A stretch of DNA of 64,000 nucleotides from assembly GCA_027604685.1 (NCBI GenBank), contig JADHYX010000015.1, forward strand, positions 5,446 to 69,445, written 5' to 3'. The notes below the pieces were generated by a model, which was given only the letters and a program-made list of their open reading frames with translations, had not been told where the DNA came from and made no database searches. Shown here in pieces: positions 21,652-33,734 of the stretch (position 1 is its first letter; each line of letters opens with the position of its first letter). Both the position numbers and the translations under genes were made by a program. Source of the stretch: Lobulomyces angularis (Eukaryota > Chytridiomycota > Chytridiomycetes > Lobulomycetales > Lobulomycetaceae).

Positions 21652-23531
21652 TCATCCTTTAAATATTTCTTCAAATGAACCTCGAGCAAACAAAAGAGCA
21701 GCTCTTACAAATTCTGGTTTTATCAATGATATATCAATAAAGCTGGCTGTGTTTTTAGATAAAATAAATGGATCTTCAATTATTAACGGCTTATCAATAG
21801 AATTTCCAAGTCCAAACGTGATATCTTTTAGGACATAACCTTTTCTGATCGAGATAACCTTGGGACCGCCATTAAAATGTTCATATGCATAATAGTTAAA
21901 AAATTTTAAAAGCAGATCAAATATTTCATGGCACTGGGAATCACTGAGATTACACATTGATAAGGAACATCTTTTAAAATTGTCATGACTTTTTCCTTCC
22001 ACAAATGATATATCGACTCTGCGAAACATGGCCGGGTGGTCGTAATGACGAGGTGTCGAAGCGTAAAAAAACCTCTGATATGCATTTAAATGGTGATCCA
22101 TAAAGTTTTTTTCCAATTGAAAATTATAGCCATAAACAGGTTTAAATGGATTATCCAGCTCTGGAACTAAAACTACTCGCCTCCTTTCTTCGCTGTATAA
22201 CTCTTGTAAGCTTGGTATGATTTGTTCATTTTGCAGAAAATTAATTGCCATTAGGGTATAGGAATACGAATTTAAAGATTCTATTTTAAACAAACATTAT
22301 TAAAAAAAATAATAATCAATAATTTAAATTAGTTTCAATAATAAAAGGTTTAATAGAATTAACATATTTTGTTAATTTTTTAGGAGTCCCAAGACTTACT
22401 TTTATGAGGTACATTTATCCTTCGCTGTTTCGCCCAAAATTTTATTAATTTTACGAATGGCTCCACAAAAGGATGATATTCTGAGTATGTCTTTAACAGT
22501 TTAGAATTATATACTCCTAGGCATTGGCTCCAACTTAAATCCCCTAAAGTATACAAATAAATTTTATGAAGCTTTCTTAAATGTACCCTGTAAAAGAGTT
22601 TCAGAGCATTTAAACTTCACAATTGGAATTCTAGCTAATGGTAAACTAAGCACATTATGGAAAAGTCTAGAATTTCTTAATTTTTTGGAGATTTCTTTAG
22701 CTACTTTAGTAATATTTGGTTTTTGGCCAGAAGCATATTTGTCAGGTAATGTCAAAAATCTTGTAGGTTGTAAGTTATGACGGTGTTTTCTGCTCAAATC
22801 GTATTTTATAAAAAATGGTTCAGGGAGTTCACTAAGATACAAGAAAATATCCAAGTCGCAACCCTAATTTCTAACTATCAGAGATAAATCAAAATATCAA
22901 AACATCCATACCTTAAAACCTAGGTTTGTGACAGAACTACCAAATATATCCGCGTTTACTTTTAGTTTTCTGGATATCGTATTAAGTACTCTTTCTTTTC
23001 GTTTAAGTTCCAGGGTGTCACATTTAAGTTGCTAAAATAAATATAAAAGTAAAGCAATGAGTTAAATATCTTGAAAAGAAAAAACAACAAAAAGTTTTTT
23101 TATTACATTGAATAGTTCCCGTAAGTAACTTAAGTCGGTAGAGGAAAATTGAGCCCTTACTTTCGAATCATTATTTTTTACAAAACTAACCAGATTTTGG
23201 CTTATCCCCGCTGATGGCCTAAAACCCAATCTTTTCTCTAACGGATTATTCTCAGTTGTATGAAAATCCACTCTATAAAATTTAGACTTTTCATTCACAT
23301 TTTCTTCCTCTTCACTTATATTTTGAGAAGTGATTTTATAATTATTATCTTCACAATTGAAAGTCCATTTTTTATTTGACAATCTTAATATAAATAAAAA
23401 TATGGGATAATTAAGTTTTGTATAATTTTTTTATCAATGAACTTGAATTTCTTACCGTTGCTTTTTTCTATAACCTCGTTTTTCAAAATCATGAACAAAA
23501 CGACAACCTTTTTTTTTTTTGAGGTACTCAT
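21652..23531 (-). CDS. Cid1-family non-canonical poly(A)/poly(U) polymerase
   Basis: Exons: 23531-23456, 23383-23107, 23031-22912, 22863-22587, 22543-22400, 22280-21652; about 507 aa. Catalytic core: IFGSSVTNLGFKGCDLDIF gives the GS loop and first two Asp; GDLSWSQCLGVYNSKLL gives the third Asp. SLNSYSYTLMAINFLQ is the PAP-associated domain. Enzymes of this family add A or U tails to RNA. There is no clear mitochondrial or nuclear signal. The first exon does not fit: its ATG frame (MSTSKKKK) and the frame that splices correctly into exon 2 (CRFVHDFEKRGYRKKQR) differ by one base across a run of 12 A (plus-strand T at 23509-23520). The summed CDS is one base short of a multiple of three. Confidence 0.82.
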
Positions 23532-24585
23532 TTTTACACTTTGAAAATGTTGGTAATTATAAAAAAAAAATAAATAAATAAAAAATAATGTAATAATTTT
23601 CCATTCTTTTAATAGCATTTCTTATTCTTACTTCTATTAATCTTGGAATATTGATGAAGCTAATGTGGGCATTATTTGTTTGCAGCCAATTTTTTTGTAG
23701 TAACATTAATTACGTTGGAATTGTACAAAAAATAGGATTTTAAAACCCTATCAATTGAATTTCTATTCAGTAACTGTCACATTTAATCATTGAGTTCTTT
23801 ACCGAATTACCAAACACAGAAAAAGAAAAAAAAATAGGAATTTAAGATCCCAGTAATTGGGTAATGAAACCATTATTTTACATTCTAGATATTGGAATGA
23901 TACATATGTTCAATTGGTTATTATTATAAATAAGACTAATTTAATAGTAGTTTTACAAGAATTTTTTAAGATGAGGGAATAAAAATAATATTTCTGAGTG
24001 CGTTTGATGATGTGGTAAACTTGAGGAGACTAAATTGTATTCCAATCTAATAGAGGTATGTTGAACGAGAACTAATTAAGACTTCATATGAATTAAAAAG
24101 TTCAGGTGAGTTAGCAAAAATTGAACCAATTTCAATTTCTTTGTTATAAAGTGAGAAAATTATTAAAAAATTATTTTGATAAAAAATTTTTTAACAAATT
24201 GTGTATTGCTGCGTATTTCAAATTGTGAAAGCAATTAGTTTCTTCACCCAAATAGTTTAGCCCAATTTCTTCTCAAATTTGCACTCCAAATTTGTACCAA
24301 AAAGTTTGTTGATGTCATCTAGTAAAAAGAAGATAGTAAAAAACAGTTTATTAGTTTTTTCAGAAGGATTGTAAATTTACAATTAATTTGCTTTATTAAA
24401 TCTTTATAAAGCTACTTGTTGCTCTAAACACTATTTTTGCTGTGCAAAATGGACAACATCGGAGAATGAAAAAACCTCACGAAATTCTCTTTCAAGATCC
24501 ATCAAAAAAAAAATTAAAAATTGATCTATTGCGTTGCACTAGCGTTTTCCTAACATCCCACTACCTGTTTGTTTCCAAAGCTTTC
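23532..24585. other. long intergenic region
   Basis: Divergent upstream region of the Cid1-like gene and the TMEM198-like gene. No ORF of note except an in-frame extension (from ATG 24466) ahead of the chosen TMEM198-like start. No structured GC-rich stretch was seen. Confidence 0.5.
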
Positions 24586-25933
24586 ATGATACCCAAACCA
24601 AACAAACTCTACTTCTATCTCATTCTACTTGCTTTTTTTGCTTTACTGATCAACCCTGTGCTATGTGATTGTTGTGACAAACCTACTAAGACGAACCCAT
24701 ACTCACCTACTCAAACCCCCACAATAAAACCCATTGAAAAACCATCCAGATCTGAACACATATCTGCGCGTGAAACAAATTGGAACAAAGATGTTGAATT
24801 GTGTAAGCAATTTGTCAAAAAAATTTATTAAAATTAAACGCAATATTTTAACTAAGATATTCACTCGGTTACAGTGAGTAGTTCAATATTGGGAGTTGCG
24901 TTTCTTTTATCTGGAATTTCGTTTTGCTTTTTTGGAATCAACTATGTACCCACAACTACCTTTTGGACAGGATTTTTTATTAATAGTAAGAAAAATCTTT
25001 AAGAAACCAGATTATTCAGAATTAAAAATTTTTAAATTTATAGTAACAATAGGTTATCTAATTATGACCACCATTATCTATAAGGTTTTGCATCTGATAA
25101 TGATTGGCGATTGGATATATGTTGTTATACTCTTAATACTTGGACTTATTGGTGGATTTATGACAATGTCGTTCATAAAAATATTTTGTTTATTAATCGG
25201 AGGATTATTGGGATATTCAATAGGGATTTTACTGTTGTTAGTTGGTTTTGGGGTATTAGTGTCAATTTCTTTTTCAGCGCACATTGTTTATATGTTGATT
25301 TTTGTAACAGCAGGTAAAATTCCATCACACAGTTTTTGACTAGTCAATTTAGGCGCTACAATAGTATTTTTTCACGAAGGCATTGTAATAAAAATGGGAA
25401 GTGCTTTAACTGGTATGCAATTAATACTTTCACAACGTTGTTGACATTTAACACTAGGTGCAATGGCAATTTTTCTAGGATTAGATACTTTTTTTTGCAC
25501 AGGATTCATAGAGTGCATAGTCTCTGCAATGACATGCATAACTATTGTTGTCGAAAAAAATAGCGTAGATATTCCAAAATATTTTTTTATCTTTGGAGTA
25601 GGTAATATGATGTTGTGTCAGTTACATCTAACACAATTCTTCTTAAACTATTAGTACCTCCAAACAAAATTCCCGTATTGGCTTGGGTACTGTGTGTAGG
25701 AGTGATTTTGTTTACTATCTTGGGTTTGACTATACAAACCTTTCCTCCTAAAAGCAAAGTTAAGCAGCCGCTACCACCAAGAGCCGCTCTTGCATACTGG
25801 GTAAAAATAAATTTTTTAAATCTATTAACACCAATTTTAGCCATGGGAAATGGTATCGCCGCCTTCATCTTCAGTACCTGTGACTAAAAGTTGGTTCAAG
25901 GGGGACAGAGGCACTGGCTGGAATCCAAAGTAG
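24586..25933 (+). CDS. TMEM198/DUF4203-like multi-pass membrane protein
   Basis: Seven exons: 24586-24802, 24875-24985, 25044-25313, 25353-25412, 25458-25601, 25655-25800, 25841-25933; 346 aa. ATG 24586 was chosen over the in-frame ATG 24466 because it puts a signal peptide (KLYFYLILLAFFALLINPV, then LCDC) at the N-terminus. A polar luminal stretch rich in Pro/Thr follows. Then come about eight hydrophobic helices, including FLLSGISFCFFGINYVP, VVILLILGLIGGFM, LLIGGLLGYSIGILLLLVG and VLAWVLCVGVILFTILGL, with the glycine-rich pattern of TMEM198/DUF4203. The short cytosolic tail ends TGWNPK. Animal TMEM198 acts in Wnt signalling; nothing supports that role here. Confidence 0.75.
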
Positions 25934-26259
25934 TTTCTTTCATTTGCATTTATAAAACCTTATATATTTTGATGTATTGTATTTTATTAGTTTAGCATTT
26001 AACTATAAAAAAATTATTGTTTCGCAGTAAATCACAGTGTATTTTTAAATATTTCTTTGAAAAATATAGATTTTTATGTTGATTTTTTTTTTTAAACTGA
26101 ATCTGTTTAAATAAAAAAAGGAAGATCTATGCTAAACACTAAAAAGAACAGGTTGAATAAAAACTAAAAAAAAAAAAAATTGAACTACTTACAAATTGTT
26201 TAAAAAAAAATTAAAATAGAAATGTAACAAAAAAAAAAAAGGAATTTTAACCAAAAATG

Positions 26260-26478
26260 TTAATTTTTTATTAAATTTTCTTTTTTTGCAAAATTTATGG
26301 AAACTTCTAAATCTTGAGGAAAAATGGCAGTTCGAAAAGAGTATAAATCACTTAAATAACCGGAAGAAAAGCTGGAACAAGGAGTGGGAGCGTTTTTGAT
26401 TGAAGGAGATAATTTATAATTACAATATGCAGGGATAGGAAAAGACAAATTCTTGTCAGTGTGAATTTCGTTTTGCAT
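26260..26478 (-). CDS. small hypothetical ORF, 72 aa
   Basis: An ATG-started single-exon ORF, with mixed composition including Ser, Pro, Tyr and two Cys (SPSIKNAPTPCSSFSSGYLS). Its composition is less skewed than chance ORFs in this DNA. No family is recognised and there is no support from neighbours. It could be a real small gene, a final exon or chance. Confidence 0.3.
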   Translation of the reverse strand: MQNEIHTDKNLSFPIPAYCNYKLSPSIKNAPTPCSSFSSGYLSDLYSFRTAIFPQDLEVSINFAKKENLIKN

Positions 26479-26820
26479 AGTTGAGAATATCCTTTTTCTG
26501 TTATTGGTAAGTATGCAACGAGAGGGATAATTTCGTTTAAAAGAAACTTTTGAAAAGTATAGAGATTTTACGCTTTAGGTATGATGTCGTTTTAGAATGT
26601 TTTAATTTAAGTTTAATTGAGTTAAAAGGGAATAGGGTTTAAGGGTTTGAGTATACATTCAAAAATCTGCAGTTGTTAAAGCTTTCTGCATGAAGTAAGT
26701 TTTAATTTGAGTTTTTTAAAGTGAAGAAAGTTTTATTTTTGAGTTTCTAAAAGGCTTCTATTTTCAGTTTAAGACTGTGAGATTTAGGTGAGGTAAAAAG
26801 TAAGTTTAGGGATTAAAATG

Positions 26821-26862
26821 GTACTGCACCTTGAGCGGACCACATCAAGCATGCATCGGTAC
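26821..26862. repeat. imperfect GC-richer hairpin
   Basis: GTAC, TGCA and CTTGA at 26821-26834 pair with TCAAG, TGCA and GTAC at 26845-26862 around a 10-base loop (gcggaccaca), with small bulges. The block stands out from very AT-rich surroundings, in a region without a gene. Confidence 0.6.
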
Positions 26863-27055
26863 ATTAGCGACTTCACTTCATTTTTGCAAAAGTATTCATT
26901 TTTAATACTAAATTAATCAGTATTAGATTAAGAGTAGATTTAGTAAAAAAAAACGTTTGAAAGTAATCTATGTGAGGCATTAAGAAAAAATGCATTGTGC
27001 GACACAAAAAATTAAAAAAAAAAAAAAAAAATAAGTATTTATTTCTAAATAATAT

Positions 27056-28765
27056 ATGTCGACTCCTTTATTTATTGGTATATCCTTTGGTACATTAAAT
27101 TCTTCCATTTCTGTTATTGGAAAGGTATACTTTTCTTCATTTTATTTTAAAATTTTTCTGTAGGATGGTGAATTTGAAACGATAGCAAATGAAGATGGGA
27201 TGAGGAACATTCCATCGTGTGTAGCGTTTACTTCTCATGATGAGGTAATTTTTTTTTCGGATTTTCCATTTTAATAGTCCAATTTGTACTTTCTAGCTTG
27301 TAGGTACTCAAGCCAAATTGCAAGCCATTAGAAATCCTAGAAACACAATTGTTCACTTTAGAAATTTATTAAGTAGAAGGTAAGCTAAATTTTAATTTTT
27401 TTTGTACTTTTACCGTTTTGTAGCTTTGATTCAGAAGATGTTAAAAGCCATTTAAAGGATCATCGGCTACCAATTGTTTCTTCACCGGATGACGAATCAG
27501 CCCCTGTTTATGAAGTGGACTTTTGGGAAAACCCATCCGATGAACCTACGAAGCAGTATTTATCACCAAAGCAAATAACCACCAAGTATTTAGAAAAAAT
27601 GAAGTCTACGGCAGAGGCGTACCTTGGTCAAAAGGTTGATGGTTGTGTACTTTCAACACCGACCTGTTTTGACGATGGCCAAAACTTAGCTTTAGAGGAA
27701 GCTGCGAAAGAATCTGGCTTTGACACAGTATTTTTAATTAAAGAACCAGTTGCCGCAGCTATTTCATTTTCAAACGAATCACCAAAAATCGATAAATTAA
27801 ATTTGGTTTTAGATTTGGGTGGTCACAATTTTAATGTTACTGTGTTATCATCCAATAAAGGACTTTACAGCATCGTTGACACTAGGGATGATAACAAGTT
27901 AGGTGGTGTGCAGTTGGATGAAGTTTTGGTAAATTTAGTGGTGGACGAATTTAAGAGAAAAACAAAAATGAATTTGAGAGAAAATAGACGATCTCTTTTA
28001 AAGTTAAGGAATGCCTGTGAGCAGACCAAAAGAGCACTATCTCACAGAGAAGTTGCTCCTTGTTCTATTGAATCTTTACATGAAGGAATTGACCACCATG
28101 GGTCTATTAATAGAAGTAGATTTGAATTACAGGCGGAACCACTTTTTAAAAGATGCACTGCATTAGTTATGGAAACGCTCGCTGCGAATGATTTAACTGC
28201 TAATGACATTGATGAAGTTTTTTTGGTTGGTGGATGTTCAAAAATTCCGCGTTATCAAGCATTCATCCAAAGTATTTTCGCCAATTCCCCTGATACTAGA
28301 ATTAGAATTGAAAGTAATCCTGATGAAGCAATATCGAAAGGCTGCATAGCACAAGCAGCCATTATTATTGAGTCCGGCTTAGACCATTACACTGCAGCTT
28401 ACAATGATATTTCCTTAACAACAAATGTTCCACATACCACAAAAAGCATTGGAATTGCAGATCATAATGGAGATATGGTTGTTTTGATTGCTAAAGAAAC
28501 TCCAATTCCTGTCAGAAGAATTGTCGAGTTTTCAAATTCCATAAAAAATCAAAAGGAGTTATACCTAGCTGTTTATGAAGGAGAAAATAAAGTAGCAGCG
28601 AAAAATGCTTTATTGGCTGAAATTGTTGTATCTGATTTGACGGAAAATTTAGAAGTTGGGGAAGCCAAATTGGAAGTGACATTTACAATTGAAAAAGATA
28701 AAATTTTGCATGTAGTAGCAAAAGAAAAGAAAATGGGCAAAACTTTAAAAGTTATTTTTAAATAA
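27056..28765 (+). CDS. SSZ1: SSZ1-type atypical Hsp70 of the ribosome-associated complex
   Basis: Four exons: 27056-27124, 27164-27244, 27297-27379, 27424-28765; 524 aa, shorter than canonical Hsp70 (~640) and as expected for Ssz1/HSPA14. The N-terminus IGISFGTLNSSISVI replaces the canonical DLGTT. RNPRNTIVHFRNLL, NLVLDLGGHNFNVTV, LFLVGG-like FLVGGCSKIPR and NVPHTTKSIGI follow the Ssz1 pattern. The substrate domain is a short stub ending MGKTLKVIFK, with no lid or EEVD. Ssz1 pairs with the J-protein Zuo1 at the ribosome exit tunnel and helps Ssb fold nascent chains. The Zuo1 partner is not in this window. Confidence 0.88.
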
Positions 28766-29258
28766 TAGATATATTTTTTTTTTTCACTTTTATAGTTTAT
28801 AATAATAATTAAGGATTTTGGTTTCATATTACTTAATTCTTTTTCAAATTTTAATAGAAAATCAATACTCTAAATGGCGATCATTTTTATAAATAGTTTA
28901 AAATATGTAGTTTTCTTATCACTTAAATTCAGAGGTTGCACTAATAAAATAAAATGGAGCAGTTTAAAAAAAAGTAAATATTAATGTAAAAAAACAGAAA
29001 GTACAAATTAATAATTATTCAATAATTAAATAGTAAAAGAAAAAATCTTTATTAAAAAAACAAAACAAAAAAATAATTTAGAAAAAAAAAAGGTATAAAA
29101 TGATATTCTATAAATAATAAATAAAGATTAGGGGATATTCTAAAATAATAAGTGAAAAAATTAAAATTAATTTTTGGCATTTTGTGTTAAAAGTAACCCA
29201 AATCTAATTTCAAAAAAAAAATAAAAAATAAATAAATTTAATTTAATTTTAATTTTTG
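28766..29258. other. intergenic, convergent gene ends
   Basis: Between the 3' ends of SSZ1 (plus) and NOP10 (minus). Almost only A and T; no feature recognised. Confidence 0.6.
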
Positions 29259-29710
29259 TTAGCACCTTTTCTTTAGTATAACCCTATGACGTGAATATTT
29301 ATCATCCGGAGAAAATCGTGCTGTAAAGTCACAAAGTAGTAAAATAAAAAAAATTAGTAAAATAAAAAACAATATAAAAAAACATTAAAAGTTTATAATT
29401 TAAAAATGTTCGAATTCTACTATCAGATAATTGAGATAGAATTTAGACTCAAATTGTCAGCGAAAAAAACGAAATGAATTAATATTTGCCAATACTCAAA
29501 GAGTTTTAAAAGTTTTCCAGATATTTAATTTAGGAAAATTAAAAAATACCGGACTACTTTCAGCAGTTTTTATAAAGTAAAAAAAAAAAGAAAACTCTCC
29601 CACTGAAGCTTACCTGGATGAGCAGACTTTGTCGTTAACCCGTCATTGTTAATCTTCTTTAGTGTATAGACTCTCTTTCCATTATCATTTAGATAGTACA
29701 TTAAATGCAT
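29259..29710 (-). CDS. NOP10: H/ACA snoRNP protein NOP10
   Basis: Two exons: 29710-29614 and 29320-29259; 52 aa. [19 protein letters not shown] and [18 protein letters not shown] are nearly invariant Nop10 sequences. Nop10 bridges the pseudouridine synthase (Cbf5/dyskerin) and other core proteins in H/ACA snoRNPs, which modify rRNA. The protein ends ILKKRC and lacks the usual short C-terminal FGLVPGQ-like tail. Its single intron is 293 nt, four to six times longer than most here. The gene is easily missed because each exon is short. Confidence 0.93.
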
Positions 29711-29925
29711 TTTTGAGAGAGTAATTTTAAAAAAAAAATAAAATAAAAAAAATCAAAAAAGTATTTTGCAAAAAAAATTATAGAGAATATAAAAAAAATA
29801 TATAGGTTAAGAAATTAGAATTAATAATATAAAATATTTAAACAGTAGTTATTTTATCGGTACATTCAGATATCACATTTTATAAAATATAGTAATTATT
29901 GTTTTATAGTAACTGCAACAGAGTC

Positions 29926-30146
29926 ATGAATAAGAACATTTCGGGAACAACCAATAAAAAATGGATAAAGCAATCTTTAAAACCGTCTGTAAACAACGAC
30001 AGTAAGTAAGTTTATGTTAAATGTTCTAACTAACGATTTTAGAAGCTGCTTTTTCACTAACTACGTTAAATGTGGCCAATCAAGGTGATATAGACTTTGA
30101 CGTTATTGACAAAATGATTAAATTAAGAGTACAAAAGGATCCTTGA
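29926..30146 (+). CDS. small protein, 59 aa, unknown
   Basis: Two exons, 29926-30001 and 30043-30146, joined by a 41-nt intron with a textbook donor (GTAAGT) and branch point (CTAACTAAC). Sequence pattern: a basic N-terminus (TTNKKWIKQSLKPS), then a well-mixed C-terminal helix (VANQGDIDFDVIDKMIKLRV). I do not recognise it. The splice signals and balanced composition make a real gene likely. It is divergent from NOP10, 215 bp away. Confidence 0.6.
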
Positions 30147-30506
30147 CATTTTGAGGCCTTTTTTTGAAAGCCCATCATGATATTATGTTTAATTTAAAAA
30201 CTGGCCATAAAAGTAAAATAATATCTAGTAAGACATACGTGAAGTTTTCAAAATTCTCCACGTTACGGTAGCATCATGGTATGGTTGGGGTAGTTGTTGC
30301 AAATTAATATTGGGATCTATAATACTATAATTATTGCTAAAATAATTTGTAATTGTAAAATAAATATGGAAGTTTTGTTTTAGATTCCCATAAAATCTAG
30401 AATTTTTTGACATGTTATTCAATATTTATCCAATCACATTATATTTAATTTTTTTACTAAAAGTAAAGGCATAAACTACAGGCCGAATTACTTTCTTTTA
30501 CTAATA
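30147..30506. other. intergenic
   Basis: Between the 59-aa protein and the receptor gene. It contains a 65-codon minus-strand frame (30225-30422) without ATG at its head and without recognisable features; probably chance. Confidence 0.5.
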
Positions 30507-33500
30507 ATGAAGTTAAAAAATTTATTAGCAATTCCTTTATTTTTAAATTTTAAATTTGCCGTTGAAGTCACTATTTCACATCTATATTTACAGTGTATTG
30601 TTCCAATTAATCATTCAAAAACTAATTTTTTTTAGTTGATGAAACCGATTTCGCTTATCAATCATCAAGTATTGGATTTGAACTAGGAATACAGCGGATT
30701 CAAGAAAAGTTAATCCCATTTAATATAACTCTACAAAAAGCGTATGCGTATGCTGATACAAGCTTGAAAACACTCCAACAGGCAGTTTTACTAACTGTTT
30801 TAAATCCTAACTTAATATGCTCTATAGGTCAAGCACGAACCTCCCTAAGGTAAATTTATAAATATTTTCCTATTAAGTATTCAATTGGTAGTTATGAGCA
30901 AGCGGCTTTCTTTTCATCATTACCAAGACCGATAATATCCATATCGCCTACTACTGGAGGCCCTTCTCTTGACAATAAGGCTAACATGCCATACTTCTTT
31001 AGAACCGCACCTGTAAATCAGATTGGTATGTAAATTTTCAGCTTTTCTTAACAAAATTTTTTTAATAATGCGTCACCTCTAAAATCAAATAGAATTGCGC
31101 GCAATATCTACATTTATTCTGCAATATTGGACTCATATTGGTGTTTTATATTGTGAAAGTATATATCCTGTCGATCATTTTGAATATCCAATAGTAGTTC
31201 AAGAAGCTGTTTCCATTCATGATTATGATAGCGGAGCAGAAATTTTTGTAATGAAGTCAAAAACAAATATCTACTAACTTTTTATGTAGGAGGGATTAAG
31301 AAAAATGAAAGATTCAGGCATTAAAATTATCTTTGCTGGATTATTCAAGATGCAGTATAAATTTCTCCACCAAGCTGCAAGTGAATTGGGAATGTTAAAT
31401 GATGAATTCGTATTTATTGGTACTAATAATTATATTCCAACGGAATTTTCTTTTTTTGGATTAATTTACAACGGAAATTTTATGGAAACTGAAAATCCTA
31501 CAGAAGAATATAAATATATAACCGACAAGTGGAAAACTCAAGTTACTAAGGATCCTTCAAGTAAATTGTGGGACAGTAGAAACGAAACACAAGGTTTTGG
31601 AATTGCTACTTGGGATGGTTTTTATACATATGATGCAGTCCTAGGATTTGGAAGTGCATTGATACATTCCCTAAAACAAAACAATTCTCCATTAAACACC
31701 ACGATAATAGCTGAATATCTTCGTAATTCAACTTATGTGTAAGTTAGTATTTATAAAGAGCTACTTATTAGAAAATGTTTTAGTGGTAGTGCATTAACCA
31801 CGATGGGTTACAATTCTAATCAAGATGCCATAGCACAGTTTATTTTTTATCAACAAGTAGGTGAGGCGGAAGGCCGCAAATTTGGATTTTATAATGCAAC
31901 AGCAGATCGCTTTCAATTTAATGATAGTTCTTCAATTTATTTTGGAACAAGTAAAAACGCTTCTAAATTTCCACCTTCAGATGGAAGCCTTCCAACAGCC
32001 ACTAGAACAATTGCCACTGGAACTGGATTAAGTCAAGCATATGCCGGAAAAGCAAATAATGTTATTGTAACTGTTCAAAATTCCTTCAATAAAAAAGTTG
32101 TTTCCAATATTTCTGTTACTGATTTCGAGTTTCATGTTGAAAGGAATGATGATTCCAGCGAGAGTACGTTCACAGAATATAATGCCAGCATGGATGCGAC
32201 CGGAAATTTGTTACTAAATTATTCAATTCCTACATTTGGTTCATACAAATTAAGTATCTTTTTCCAAGGAGCGTCTATTATTGGTTCTCCATTCCTAATA
32301 AATGGGTTGATAGAATGCGAACCTTCATGTAGTAGCACAGGCTTTTGCCAAATTGATGGACGCTGTGCTTGCCAACTTGGTTATACTGGAGAAGCATGTA
32401 GTGAAATATTCCCTATCGCCGCTGCAGGGTTAGATACAAACACTGGCGCACTGATCTTCATTATAGCACTTGTAAATTTGGCATTGATTCTCATAGCTAT
32501 TTGTATGATCTATACATTTCGAAAAAAAAAAGCAATTATGGCTACTTCGTTTGTTTTTACGATGTTGACTGGTTTTGGTATGATATTTAATCCAACATAA
32601 CATACTTAATATATCTTAGGTTTGTTTATTTGGGGGCTACATCCAATATTTTCGACTTTAAACTACACTACTTTCATTCCATGTTGGGTCGCACCGGCTT
32701 GTTTTCATCTAGGCTTCACACTTGCCTTTGTGACTCTGAATTTAAAAAACCTGAGAATAATTTTAATATTTCAATTTGCCATGCGTTTCAAAAGGACAAA
32801 GCGCTTTACAATTCATTTATATGTAACTGCCGCTGTTGTGATAGTAGGATTAATATTACTATTATGGCAAATTTTTGATCCTACAACTCAGCAAATAATA
32901 AGTTATTCCGATGGCAGAGTGTTAGAGTGCATTGATACTTCAAATAATTGGCAAATTTTACTATATTCTTTAGAAATTGCGGTCTTGGTGTTTAATTCTT
33001 TCATCAGCTTCAAAAGTAGAAGACTTGAAGATATATATTCAGAATCAAAGTCTATTGCCGCAACAACATATATTGTTTTCTTGCTGATTCTGATAAATAT
33101 ATTTATGTTTGATTATGATCTACCTTACATGACACGATACAAGATAAACGCATTCATTCACATATTTTCTCCGTTGATATCAACAGTTATACTATTGGGG
33201 TGGAAAATTTTCAACATCTTCAGCGATACTGAAATAAAGAAAAAAAAAATAGAAAGCTCAAACTACATAATGAGCTTTTCTAGTTCGATTCCAAGTATGT
33301 TTGGTAAACCAAAAAATAATACAGACTTTGAGTTGCGAGGAAAATTAATAGGACTGGCTGGGATATTCAATACAACGATTCGAAACATATTAGTTACAGT
33401 GAATATAAGAAACAAAGTAGTTGTTTTAATATCAGAAAAACAAGAGTACTGTTGGGCAGTTAACGTAAAAGATTTAAAATTTTCAAAATTCTGGGTAAAG

Positions 33501-33734
33501 GTATTAGAGGATAATTATATCAAAGGAGTAATTTTCTCTGGTAAAAGTTCTTCTTTTTGGTTAGAAGGTATAAAAAAAAATTCTCTTTCAAATCCTTAAA
33601 TTTCTTTAGGAAATCCTGAAACTCTCGAAAACTTGGGTATCTTATTGCATTCCATGGTAAACGAGAAAATCACAGATCATGCTTGGAATGCCACGTCGAT
33701 AAAAGAAGTTGATACAGAAGATATAGATGCATAA
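30507..33734 (+). CDS. class C GPCR, GABA-B receptor-like, with EGF-like module
   Basis: Eight exons: 30507-30594, 30636-30849, 30892-31025, 31093-31247, 31290-31738, 31784-32577, 32620-33567, 33610-33734; 968 aa. A signal-peptide-like start (LLAIPLFLNFKFA) leads into a periplasmic-binding-protein-type ligand domain (about 25-400). A filamin-like Ig region and an EGF-like module of six Cys (about 525-552, CEPSCSSTGFCQIDGRC) follow. Seven membrane helices lie at about 568-810, from ALIFIIALVNLALILIAI to FSPLISTVILLGWKIF. The long C-terminal tail is cytosolic. The transmembrane spacing and LFIWGLHPIF fit GABA-B-like receptors, known in amoebae and zoosporic fungi. The ligand is unknown. Confidence 0.85.

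Larger units (their letters stand above)
25934..27055. other. long intergenic region with one hairpin
   Basis: Over 1.1 kb upstream of SSZ1. It contains a 72-codon minus-strand ORF and a GC-richer hairpin, both listed separately, and long A runs (about 27008-27030) just before the SSZ1 start. Confidence 0.5.

Noticed and set aside
26633..26660. TAGGGTTTAAGGGTTT, telomere-like.
   Set aside because: Only two irregular units in the middle of a gene-rich window; no array.
29405..29420. GTTCGAATTC, resembling a tRNA B box.
   Set aside because: No flanking T-stem pairing, acceptor stem or A box at the right distance; it lies in the NOP10 intron.
30225..30422. A 65-codon minus-strand frame near the 59-aa gene.
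   Set aside because: No ATG at the first codon, no recognisable motif, and no splice partner.
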